DNA of 19,744 nt from Atopobium sp. UBA2090 (GTDB lineage Bacteria; Actinomycetota; Coriobacteriia; Coriobacteriales; Atopobiaceae), in NCBI GenBank assembly GCA_002331575.1, contig DCZG01000041.1, forward strand, positions 217 through 19,960, read 5' to 3'. A model generated the notes under the pieces. That model was not told the DNA's origin. It saw only the letters and a list, made by a program, of their open reading frames with translations, and did not search any database. A program made the position numbers and the translations under genes. Position 1 is the first letter of the stretch. Every line of letters starts with the position of its first letter. Positions 7,754 to 14,402 of this stretch are shown piece by piece.

Positions 7754-8434
7754 CTACAAAGACTGCGGGGCGAGCAGGGCATGCGCCATCCTGACGACGT
7801 AGCCCAGCTCCTCGATGCCGTTCGAGAAGTCATCGGAGGGGATGATCTCCCCACGCTCGAGCTTCTCGGCGATGCCCATGAGGGCATGCGCGACGGCACG
7901 GTAGAACACGGGGAAGTCCACCTCTCGGGTGATGCTGCCGTCCTGGCGGCCGAGCAGGTAGGCGTCCTCGAACATGACGTAGAACGAGTCGACCTCGGCA
8001 CCGTATTCGGCGAGCTCCGCCGGACTGACATGCTCGACGAGCGCCAGGTGGTCGAACTCGTCGACAAAGCGCACGAAGTCGGAGTGCGCAGCGTAGGTCT
8101 GGCAGTATTCCTCGAGGAGCGTGCACAGTCTCGATGAGCCGTCGAGGGCGAGAAACTCGTCGGACTCCACGAGCGTTCGAATCCGCACGTTGATGACGGA
8201 CCACAGATGGGTCCCGACGAGAATGACGAGGTTGGTCTTCGTGGAGTGATGCCGGTAGAGGGTGGCGACGCCGATGCCGGCGGCCTCGGCGATGTCGGTC
8301 ATCTTGACGCCGGCAATCCCACGCTCAAGGAAGAGGGCTGCCGCATGCTCCACCACGACGCGGTCACGAGCGTCGGCCGAGGACGCGAGCACATCGATCG
8401 AGACGAGCGGCGCTGTCGCTGCGAAGGCATCCAC
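7754..8434 (-). CDS. TetR-family transcriptional regulator of the alpha-galactoside operon
   Basis: This 226-residue protein has an N-terminal TetR DNA-binding domain at about residues 24-70, with the helix-turn-helix TDIAEAAGIGVATLYRHHST at 46-65. A divergent C-terminal ligand-binding domain follows. I start it at the GTG at 8432-8434 because GGAGGAGAAGG lies 6-16 bases upstream. An in-frame GTG at 8497 would add 21 residues translated from the palindromic operator itself and has no proper ribosome-binding site. The gene is first in the minus-strand operon and faces the GT-B-like gene across a symmetric operator. It is probably a repressor released by a galactoside or derivative, and autoregulated. 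The ligand is unknown. Confidence 0.9.
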   Translation of the reverse strand: MDAFAATAPLVSIDVLASSADARDRVVVEHAAALFLERGIAGVKMTDIAEAAGIGVATLYRHHSTKTNLVILVGTHLWSVINVRIRTLVESDEFLALDGSSRLCTLLEEYCQTYAAHSDFVRFVDEFDHLALVEHVSPAELAEYGAEVDSFYVMFEDAYLLGRQDGSITREVDFPVFYRAVAHALMGIAEKLERGEIIPSDDFSNGIEELGYVVRMAHALLAPQSL

Positions 8435-8462
8435 TTGACCTTCTCCTCCCGTGAGTGATAGT
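8435..8462 (+). promoter_or_regulatory. Promoter for the GT-B-like gene
   Basis: TTGACC (8435-8440) is followed by a 16-base spacer and GATAGT (8457-8462). This predicts a start near 8469 and a leader of about 55 bases before the ATG at 8525. The -10 box lies inside the left arm of the operator dyad, so a bound regulator would block it. It mirrors the minus-strand promoter at 8486-8513. Confidence 0.6.
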
Positions 8463-8497
8463 CTTTCTATCAAGTTGATATCTAGACTATCACTCAC
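8451..8497. promoter_or_regulatory. TetR operator: nested palindromes
   Basis: GTGAGTGATAGTCT (8451-8464) and AGACTATCACTCAC (8484-8497) are perfect 14-bp inverted arms. At the centre is a second palindrome, TATCAA-G-TTGATA (8468-8480), which shares the same axis (8474). The dyad covers both predicted -10 boxes and both predicted transcription starts. A TetR dimer, or two dimers, could therefore shut off both directions. Its position between the tetR gene and the divergent gene is typical of TetR operators. Confidence 0.85.
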
Positions 8498-8513
8498 CTC
8501 TCCCCCACGTCAA
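8486..8513 (-). promoter_or_regulatory. Promoter for the tetR-transporter-alpha-galactosidase-galK-galT operon
   Basis: Read on the minus strand, TTGACG (complement of 8508-8513) is followed by a 16-base spacer and GATAGT (complement of 8486-8491). The start is predicted near 8479, about 45 bases before the TetR GTG. The -35 box overlaps the ribosome-binding site of the plus-strand gene. Boxes and spacing mirror the plus-strand promoter around the same axis. Confidence 0.6.
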
Positions 8514-8524
8514 GGAGGGTTACG

Positions 8525-10054
8525 ATGTCGGATCAGTCAGACAGGGCCCGCTCGGTCTTCGGTAACGAGCAGGACGAGGCGACCTACGCCAAGGCATGCA
8601 GGCAGAAGGCGAGCTACCTCAAGAAGTACGGAGACGACAGCACGACCGTGTACCACCTCGCGAGCGCGGACGTGCCCGTAATCGGCGACGCCCTCGGGGT
8701 ACACGACCTCGTCATCGCCGAGGGGTGCAACGCCCTCGACATCCGCTCGGACGCCGCGCTCGCGCCGAAGCCCCCCGTCACGGACCGGACGGTCGCCGGT
8801 GCCGAAGGCTCGCCAGTCATCGTCGGCAACATCCGCATGGGGTTCGGCCACTACCGCATCTCGATGGCCATGGCCTCCGCGGCGAATGCCATGGGATACA
8901 CCCCCTACTGGCTCGACCTCGCGTCCTTCTCCCAGACCACCGGCTCGAAGGTAATCGCGCACCAGAACGACCTCTACTCCCTGGGGTCGCGCCTCTCCCA
9001 GAGCATCCCGCCCTTCAACGCGCTCTACTGGGAGCCCCTCAACTCCGAGGGGTTCCGGAAGCTCTCGTACAACGCGGGCGACCAGAAGAACGCGGAGCTC
9101 TGCGTCCCGATCTTCCGCGACCTCGATAGGGACGTCCCCTTCGTGGGCACGCACGCGTGGGACTCGCAGGCGGCCGTCCACGCGGGCATGACTCACGTCG
9201 TCAACGCCATCCCCGACAACTGGCCCATGGCCCTCCATCTTGCCGAGGGCTCCATCCACACCGTTCAGACCCCCAGCGCCTACCTCGGGTACAAGCAGCT
9301 CCGCGGCATGGACCCCAAGCGGCAGCTCAAGCCCATGCCCGATGGGAGCATCGTCTACACCGGCCACTACGTCGACCACGAGCTCGTGACCAACATCGGG
9401 ACGGACTGCGCGGCGAGACGAGCGCGCCTGCTCGGGGGCGGACCCGTCCGCTACCTCATCTCGGTGGGCGGCGCCGGCGCCCAGCAGGAGCTCTTCGCCG
9501 CCATCATCGGCCATCTCCTCCCCTACGTCGAGCGCGGCGAGGCCACGCTCCTCGTCAACGTCGGCGACCATCGCAAGGTGTGGGAGGGGCTCGAGCGCTC
9601 GGTGAAGGGACTCGCGGAGAGCACCGCGCGCACCTTCGACGACTTTGGGGGTGTGGCGAGGCTCGCCTCGGACGCGCTCACCGGACCGCTCGAGGGCGTG
9701 CACGCCTTCTGTGATGACGACATCTTCTCGGCCGTCTACAGCTCCAACCTGCTCATGCGCTGCTCCGACGTGCTCGTGACCAAGCCGAGCGAGTTCTCGT
9801 TCTACCCCGTGCCCAAGCTCATGATCCACCGCGTCGGCGGCCACGAGGCCTGGGGCGCGATACGCGCCGCCGAGGTCGGCGACGGGACCTATGAGGTGGA
9901 CGAGACGCCCGAGGTGCTCGCGATGATCGACTCGTTCCAGGCGGATCGCGGGCTCGTGGCCGCGATGTGCAACCGCATCGAGGACGCGAACCGAATCGGC
10001 GTCTACGACGGTGCCTATCGCGTGGTGGACCTCGCGGTCAACGGCGTGCGCTAA
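8525..10054 (+). CDS. Uncharacterised GT-B-fold protein, MurG / MGDG-synthase-like putative glycosyltransferase
   Basis: This 509-residue protein is not one I can name, but it has the layout of GT28-like GT-B enzymes. An N-terminal half contains GNIRMGFGHYRISMAMA (101-117), like the GxGH loop of MGDG synthases and MurG that opens the acceptor-binding domain. HTVQTPSAYLGYKQLRG (245-261) comes before the hinge. The C-terminal half has LISVGGAGAQQEL (311-323) in place of the MurG GGS loop, and a late nucleotide-sugar-like segment TKPSEFSFYPVPKLMIHRVGGHEAWGA (from 419). No signal peptide or clear membrane helix is seen, so it is probably cytosolic or membrane-peripheral. The ATG at 8525 follows AAGGAGGG. 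Shared control with the galactoside operon suggests galactose-related sugar transfer, but donor and acceptor are unknown. About 100 N-terminal residues have no clear counterpart in MurG. Confidence 0.75.
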   Translation: MSDQSDRARSVFGNEQDEATYAKACRQKASYLKKYGDDSTTVYHLASADVPVIGDALGVHDLVIAEGCNALDIRSDAALAPKPPVTDRTVAGAEGSPVIVGNIRMGFGHYRISMAMASAANAMGYTPYWLDLASFSQTTGSKVIAHQNDLYSLGSRLSQSIPPFNALYWEPLNSEGFRKLSYNAGDQKNAELCVPIFRDLDRDVPFVGTHAWDSQAAVHAGMTHVVNAIPDNWPMALHLAEGSIHTVQTPSAYLGYKQLRGMDPKRQLKPMPDGSIVYTGHYVDHELVTNIGTDCAARRARLLGGGPVRYLISVGGAGAQQELFAAIIGHLLPYVERGEATLLVNVGDHRKVWEGLERSVKGLAESTARTFDDFGGVARLASDALTGPLEGVHAFCDDDIFSAVYSSNLLMRCSDVLVTKPSEFSFYPVPKLMIHRVGGHEAWGAIRAAEVGDGTYEVDETPEVLAMIDSFQADRGLVAAMCNRIEDANRIGVYDGAYRVVDLAVNGVR

Positions 10055-11799
10055 CGCCTGCGGTGGCGACGGCTGTCGCGGATGATGTCATGGGCGACCC
10101 ACACACCCAGAAGGAGCGCCGCGAAGTAGCCGAGAAAGCCGATGACGGGGATGCCGAAGATGACCGGCTGGATGCGGGCGTAGTAGACCACCGACGAGCC
10201 GATGAAGAGGCCCGCGACGATGATGCTCATGGTGAGTCGGTTGGCGATGCGGCCGATGTCCTCGAGCGGGTCCGCCGTGCCCGCGATGTCGAGGTTCATG
10301 CGCAGCTGTTCGCGCGTGAGCATCTTCATGGCGAGGTCGGCCTTCGAGGCAGCTCCCAGCATGCCGTGCGCCGCGTTGACGCTCTCGAGCGCGAACCGCT
10401 CGGTCTCCTTCTTGGCGAGCTGGGCAGGCGAGGCATAGGCGCGAAGGTGATGCTCGATGATCTGGACGATGGAGGCGTCGGGCATGAGACGGTCCACCAC
10501 GCCCTCGAGCGTCACGAGCGAGCGGGCGAGCATGGTCACGGTGCCGGGAAGTTCGATGCCGTTCTTTCTGGCCATCGAGATGAGCGAGTTCACGAACGCG
10601 GCGATGTCGAGGTCCGACAGGTCGGACGTGCCGTAGTCCGCCACGATGGCGTCGAGGTCCTGCAGGAGATGGGCGTGGTCGATCTTAGACGTGTCCGAGA
10701 TGGAGAAGCGGATGAGACCGTCGGCGAGCCCCGAGGAGTCGAGCTTCGCAACGGCCTCCACCATGTCTGCAAGGGCCTTCCGGTCGTGCGAGGAGAGCCT
10801 GCCCATGATGCCGAGGTCCAGGTAGACGATCTTGCCACCCGAGATGACGAGGTTCCCCGGATGGGGGTCGGCATGGAAGAAGCCGTCGTCGATCATCTGC
10901 TTGGTGTAGTTGTCCACCAGCTTGGTACCGATCTCGCTGAGGTCGTAGCCGGCCTCCTCGAGACGCCTCGTCTGGTCAATCGGGATGCCCTGCACGAAGT
11001 CCATCACCACAACGTGACGCGTGCAGAGGGCGGGAAAGGGCCGCGGGCACGAGACGTATGCGCAGTCGGCGTTGTTGCGCCGGAACTCCTCGAGGGAGCG
11101 CGCCTCCACGAGGAAGTCCGTCTCCTCGCGGAACGACTGCCACAGCTCGTCCATGACGGACTGGAGATCGAGGAACTGCTCGTCGCCCATGAACCGGTCC
11201 ATGTACTTGGTGAGCGAGCGCATGATGGCGATGTCCTGCGCCATGATCTCCTGGACGTGCGGCCGCTGCACCTTGACGGCAACGAGCTCGCCCGTGACGA
11301 GCTTGGCCTTGTGCACCTGCGCCACCGAGGCGGACCCGAGCGGCCGGTCGTCGATGGCGTCGAAGATCTCCTCGATGGGCTTGTCGTACTCGTCGCGCAG
11401 GGCCTGCAGCACGGTCTCGCGATCCATGGGCTCCACGTCGGTGCGGAGCTTGGCCAGCTCGTGCGTGAAGCTCTCGGGCAGGATCTCGGAGCGCATGGAG
11501 AGAATCTGGCCGGCCTTGACGAAGGTGGGGCCGAGCTCCTCGAGCAGCCGTCGAAGGCTTTCGGGTGTGAGGCCGTGGAAGATGTCGTAGCGACGAACGA
11601 TCGAGAGAATCTCCCGGACTCGAGACAGGCGCGCCCCCGAGGTCGAGGTCGCGCCGTCCGAAGACGCGCTCCTGCCCCCGAAGATCCCGATCGTCTGGTC
11701 GTGGTCGGCGCCAGCCGAGGCGACGTCCTTATACCAGGCGTCGAGCAGCTCCTCCCTCGTACGGGAGGAGCCCTCTTGACTGTTCTTCTCCTGGGTCAC
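10051..11799 (-). CDS. UbiB/ABC1/ADCK-family atypical kinase-like protein
   Basis: This 582-residue protein has the full set of UbiB-family hallmarks: KAGQ (95-98) in the N-terminal extension, the alanine-rich loop GSASVAQVHKA (155-165), the VAVK lysine K176, the catalytic-loop HADPHPGN (309-316) and YLDLG (326-330). Two C-terminal hydrophobic segments, roughly 523-545 and 548-572, would anchor it in the membrane with the kinase-like domain in the cytoplasm. Family members support isoprenoid-quinone or lipid metabolism as ATPases or kinases; the target here is unknown. The start is a GTG six bases after the phasin-like gene, without a strong ribosome-binding site, so coupled translation is likely. 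Its stop overlaps the convergent GT-B gene by four bases. Confidence 0.93.
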   Translation of the reverse strand: MTQEKNSQEGSSRTREELLDAWYKDVASAGADHDQTIGIFGGRSASSDGATSTSGARLSRVREILSIVRRYDIFHGLTPESLRRLLEELGPTFVKAGQILSMRSEILPESFTHELAKLRTDVEPMDRETVLQALRDEYDKPIEEIFDAIDDRPLGSASVAQVHKAKLVTGELVAVKVQRPHVQEIMAQDIAIMRSLTKYMDRFMGDEQFLDLQSVMDELWQSFREETDFLVEARSLEEFRRNNADCAYVSCPRPFPALCTRHVVVMDFVQGIPIDQTRRLEEAGYDLSEIGTKLVDNYTKQMIDDGFFHADPHPGNLVISGGKIVYLDLGIMGRLSSHDRKALADMVEAVAKLDSSGLADGLIRFSISDTSKIDHAHLLQDLDAIVADYGTSDLSDLDIAAFVNSLISMARKNGIELPGTVTMLARSLVTLEGVVDRLMPDASIVQIIEHHLRAYASPAQLAKKETERFALESVNAAHGMLGAASKADLAMKMLTREQLRMNLDIAGTADPLEDIGRIANRLTMSIIVAGLFIGSSVVYYARIQPVIFGIPVIGFLGYFAALLLGVWVAHDIIRDSRRHRRR

Positions 11800-11805
11800 C
11801 TGACG

Positions 11806-12138
11806 CTACTCGTCAGTCGGGTCCTCGACCTCGACCTCGACGGTCTCGGCCTCGATGTCGGCAGCCATCTTGGCGACCTTGGCGGCGTAGGCGGCACGCT
11901 CCTCGGGAGTCATGGACTTCATCCTGGCCTTGAGCGCATCGTCGGACGAGCCGTCGATGACCTCCTTGGCCTTGCGCGAGAGCTCCTCGTTGAGCGCCTT
12001 GCCCTGCTCGACGGTGAGCTCGCCCTTCTTCACGAACTCGGTCACGACCTCCTGGGACTTCTCCGCAGTCATGGCTGCGGCGCCGACGCCAGCCAGGAAG
12101 ATCTTGCGGAAGCTGTCGGTGATGTCAAAGTCGGACAT
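11806..12138 (-). CDS. Phasin-like / polyhydroxyalkanoate synthesis regulator-like protein
   Basis: This is a small acidic helical protein of 110 residues. It begins with a short amphipathic segment (DSFRKIFLAGVGAAAMTAEKS, about 8-28). A long helix follows, with a G-x-L-T-x-E-Q-G-K motif (KKGELTVEQGKALNEEL, 37-53), and the tail is very acidic (from about 93). This pattern is common to small proteins annotated as phasin family or PHA regulators. Members with this layout often sit next to UbiB-family genes, as here, with a six-base gap. A true role in PHA granules is unlikely to be general; the protein may be an adaptor for the kinase-like neighbour. The ATG at 12136-12138 has AAGGGAG upstream. 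Confidence 0.8.
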   Translation of the reverse strand: MSDFDITDSFRKIFLAGVGAAAMTAEKSQEVVTEFVKKGELTVEQGKALNEELSRKAKEVIDGSSDDALKARMKSMTPEERAAYAAKVAKMAADIEAETVEVEVEDPTDE

Positions 12139-12156
12139 GTTGACTCCCTTCGCCTA

Positions 12157-12172
12157 GGTGGCCGATGCCACC
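12157..12172. other. Small hairpin in the leader of the phasin-like gene
   Basis: GGTGGC (12157-12162) and GCCACC (12167-12172) form a perfect 6-bp stem with a 4-base loop, about 20 bases upstream of the phasin-like start codon. It lies in the 109-base gap after the HAD gene. There is no T-run on either strand, so a leader structure is more likely than a terminator. Confidence 0.35.
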
Positions 12173-12247
12173 AGATAGTCTCTTTCTACCCCAACTCGCC
12201 CGCGAGATGCGCCAGGGGTGAGAACTTTCGACGGACGTTCGAAACGT

Positions 12248-12943
12248 CTACCCCAAGAGCAGGCGCTCGAGGTCCTCGACGGTCTCGACGATGTCGCAGG
12301 CCCCAGCCTCCTCGAGCTCCTCGCGCTCGCAGGTGTGGCCGTACAGCACGCCCACACAGGGGATGCCGTTCGCCGAGGCGGCCTCCACGTCGTACTTGCG
12401 ATCGCCCACCATCACGGCGTCATCGGGCGAGACGCCCATGTCGGAGAGGACCGCCGCGATGACGGCGTCCTTGGACCCCAACCTGTCGTCTCGCTTGCCC
12501 CTCGCGACGTCGAAGAGGTTGATGATGCCCTCGTCCGCCAGGGCATGGTCGACCATCTCCTGACGCTTTGCCGAGGCGACCGCCACCCTGCGCCCCTCCG
12601 CGCGGAGGTTATCGAGGAGCCCCGCGATACCGGCAAACGCCGGCCAGAGCGTGGGACCACCCGCGGCATAGATCTCACGATAGCGGGCGGTGATTGCCTC
12701 GGCCTCGTCTCTGGAGACGCCATAGACGAGCGAGAAGGCCTGCGGGAAGGGCGGCCCGACGAGACGAGAGAGGTCTCCGAGGTCCTCCTCGGGATAGCCG
12801 CGCTCGAGGAGGACTCTCCGCGCCGTACTCGTGATGCCGGGGAGGGTATCGGCAATCGTTCCGTCGAAGTCAAAGAGAACGAGCTTGCGGCTGCCCACGT
12901 CCCATCGCATCGACTCGCGCCCTCTCGCCCTGCCATCTCCCAT
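12248..12943 (-). CDS. HAD-superfamily hydrolase, phosphoglycolate-phosphatase-like
   Basis: This 231-residue cytosolic phosphatase has the class I HAD layout. Motif I is LFDFDGTIADT (23-33), with nucleophile D25 and acid D27. An alpha-helical cap occupies about 35-105. VASAKRQ carries motif II, GSKDAV the motif III lysine, and MVGDRKYDVEAA (178-189) motif IV. GVLYG (21-25 residues later) corresponds to the GV.(Y/W)G of Gph/PpaX enzymes. The likely activity is phosphate removal from a small phospho-compound such as phosphoglycolate; sequence alone cannot settle the substrate. The first ATG (12941-12943) follows GGGGG, though the ATG at 12908-12910 is possible. It is divergent from the DUF1015 gene and 109 bases upstream of the phasin-like gene. 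Confidence 0.88.
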   Translation of the reverse strand: MGDGRARGRESMRWDVGSRKLVLFDFDGTIADTLPGITSTARRVLLERGYPEEDLGDLSRLVGPPFPQAFSLVYGVSRDEAEAITARYREIYAAGGPTLWPAFAGIAGLLDNLRAEGRRVAVASAKRQEMVDHALADEGIINLFDVARGKRDDRLGSKDAVIAAVLSDMGVSPDDAVMVGDRKYDVEAASANGIPCVGVLYGHTCEREELEEAGACDIVETVEDLERLLLG

Positions 12944-12998
12944 GAGACCCCCTGAGACCTCCGTCTGTTTTGGTGGTTACCATATCACTGCGCCCATG

Positions 12999-13026
12999 TT
13001 GAGCCCGCCGAGCGTGGGTATGATAA
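12999..13026 (+). promoter_or_regulatory. Candidate promoter for the DUF1015-TPR-HAD operon
   Basis: TTGAGC (12999-13004) is followed, after 16 bases, by TGATAA (13021-13026); TATGAT, two bases earlier, is an alternative -10. The start would fall near 13033, about 35 bases before the ATG at 13068. This is the AT-richest stretch of the 124-base divergent region. Confidence 0.4.
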
Positions 13027-13067
13027 GAGAAGTCATTCTCGATTCCATCATCTTGAGGAGCTTTTAT

Positions 13068-14345
13068 ATGCGCGTGGAGCCATTCGTCTGCTATAGGCCC
13101 AGCCCGGTACATGCGGGAGAGTTCGCCTCCCTCCCCTACGACGTCTTCGACCGCGAGGAGGCAGCCGCCTACGTGGCTGGCCATCCCACGTCGTTCCTCG
13201 CCATCGACCGGCCCGAGACCTCGTTCCCGCCCGACCACGACATGTATGCGCCCGAGGTCTACGCCAAAGCCGCCGAGCTCCTCCGCGACCGAGTCGCCGA
13301 TGGCACGCTCCTTCGCGACACCACTCCCTGCTACTATCTCTACCGCCTGGTACAGGGCGACCACGCGCAGGTGGGTGTCGTCGCCGCCTGTGCGCTCGAC
13401 GACTACGCCGGAGGCGTGATCAAGCGCCACGAGCTCACCCATCCCGAGAAAGAGCTCGACCGCGTGCGGCACATCGAGGCCACAGGTTGCCAGACCGGCC
13501 CCATCTACCTCGCCTATCAAGATGACCAGACGCTCGAGGCGCTCGTTTCCGCCGCCATGGGCGCAAGCCCCCTCTACGATTTCACCAACGAGCAGAATGT
13601 GCGCGAGACCGTGTGGCGCATCGCCCGCCCGGCGGCGGTCGAGGCGTTTCGCCTGATGTTCTCCTACGTTCCGTGCGCCTACATCGCCGACGGCCACCAT
13701 CGTGCCGCCTCCGCCGCCCGCGTCTGCCAGGAGATGCGCGCGAAGGCAGGCAATCAGGCGACGGGCGCGAACCCCTACGACTACCTCCTCTGTGTCCTCT
13801 TCCCGGAGAGTCAGCTCACCATCATGCCCTACCATCGCATGGTCGCCGACACGAACGGGCTCAGCGAGGACGAGCTCGTCATCGCGCTCGAGGGCGAGGG
13901 CTTTCACGTGAGCACCCGCCAGGACGACCCGATCATGCCCGAGAGGGCCGGCAGCTTCGGCATGCACGCCTTCGGAGCCTGGCGCGAGCTGCGCTTCTCC
14001 GCTCCGGAGCCTTCCGGGGGAGACATGACCGCGTCGGATCCGGTGAAGTCGCTTGACGTCTCGGTCCTGCAGGACCATGCGCTCGCCCCGGTCCTCGGCA
14101 TCGAGGACCCCCGCAGCGATCCGCGCGTCTCGTTCGTGGGTGGCCTCGTGAGCGCTGACGACGCTGCCGAGCAGGCGGGGACAGACGGCGTCGCCTTCAC
14201 GCTCTTCCCCACGTCGATGCGTGAGGTCATGACCGTGGCGGACGCCGGCCTGCTCATGCCGCCCAAGTCGACGTGGTTCGAGCCCAAGCTCTCGAGCGGG
14301 CTCTTCATCAGGCGCATCGGCGATCCCGCGACCTCGCTCTGCTGA
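13068..14345 (+). CDS. DUF1015 family protein
   Basis: This 425-residue protein matches the DUF1015 family. It starts with the typical PFVCYRPSP....LPYDVFDREEA (5-31). The conserved KRHELTHPEKELDRVRH spans 119-135, and the hallmark AYIADGHHRAASA is at 204-216. The DGHHR motif resembles the active or ligand-binding loop of ParB/sulfiredoxin-fold proteins, some of which are nucleotide-dependent kinases. In other bacteria DUF1015 genes often lie beside serA/serC, but no such gene is here. The ATG at 13068 is preded by GAGGAG at a good distance; upstream in-frame codons lie in the promoter region. It is the first gene of a plus-strand operon, 57 bases before the TPR gene. The biochemical role is unproven. 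Confidence 0.9.
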   Translation: MRVEPFVCYRPSPVHAGEFASLPYDVFDREEAAAYVAGHPTSFLAIDRPETSFPPDHDMYAPEVYAKAAELLRDRVADGTLLRDTTPCYYLYRLVQGDHAQVGVVAACALDDYAGGVIKRHELTHPEKELDRVRHIEATGCQTGPIYLAYQDDQTLEALVSAAMGASPLYDFTNEQNVRETVWRIARPAAVEAFRLMFSYVPCAYIADGHHRAASAARVCQEMRAKAGNQATGANPYDYLLCVLFPESQLTIMPYHRMVADTNGLSEDELVIALEGEGFHVSTRQDDPIMPERAGSFGMHAFGAWRELRFSAPEPSGGDMTASDPVKSLDVSVLQDHALAPVLGIEDPRSDPRVSFVGGLVSADDAAEQAGTDGVAFTLFPTSMREVMTVADAGLLMPPKSTWFEPKLSSGLFIRRIGDPATSLC

Positions 14346-14402
14346 GACGCGAGGCGTTAGACAGCTCGACCAGAAGCCGAGACGACCGGAGAGGAGGAGG
14401 GC

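Noticed and set aside
8435..8497. Longer TetR start at 8497 (21 extra residues)
   Set aside because: The extension is a translation of the operator palindrome, and the good ribosome-binding site serves the GTG at 8434.
8451..8681. Small plus-strand frame starting in the palindrome
   Set aside because: Its first residues copy the false TetR extension because the operator is self-complementary; it then overlaps the GT-B gene out of frame.
9967..12462. 831-codon open frame on the plus strand
   Set aside because: It runs antisense across the UbiB, phasin-like and HAD genes, has a low-complexity H/R/E/G-rich translation and no homology; it is a by-product of GC-rich codon use.
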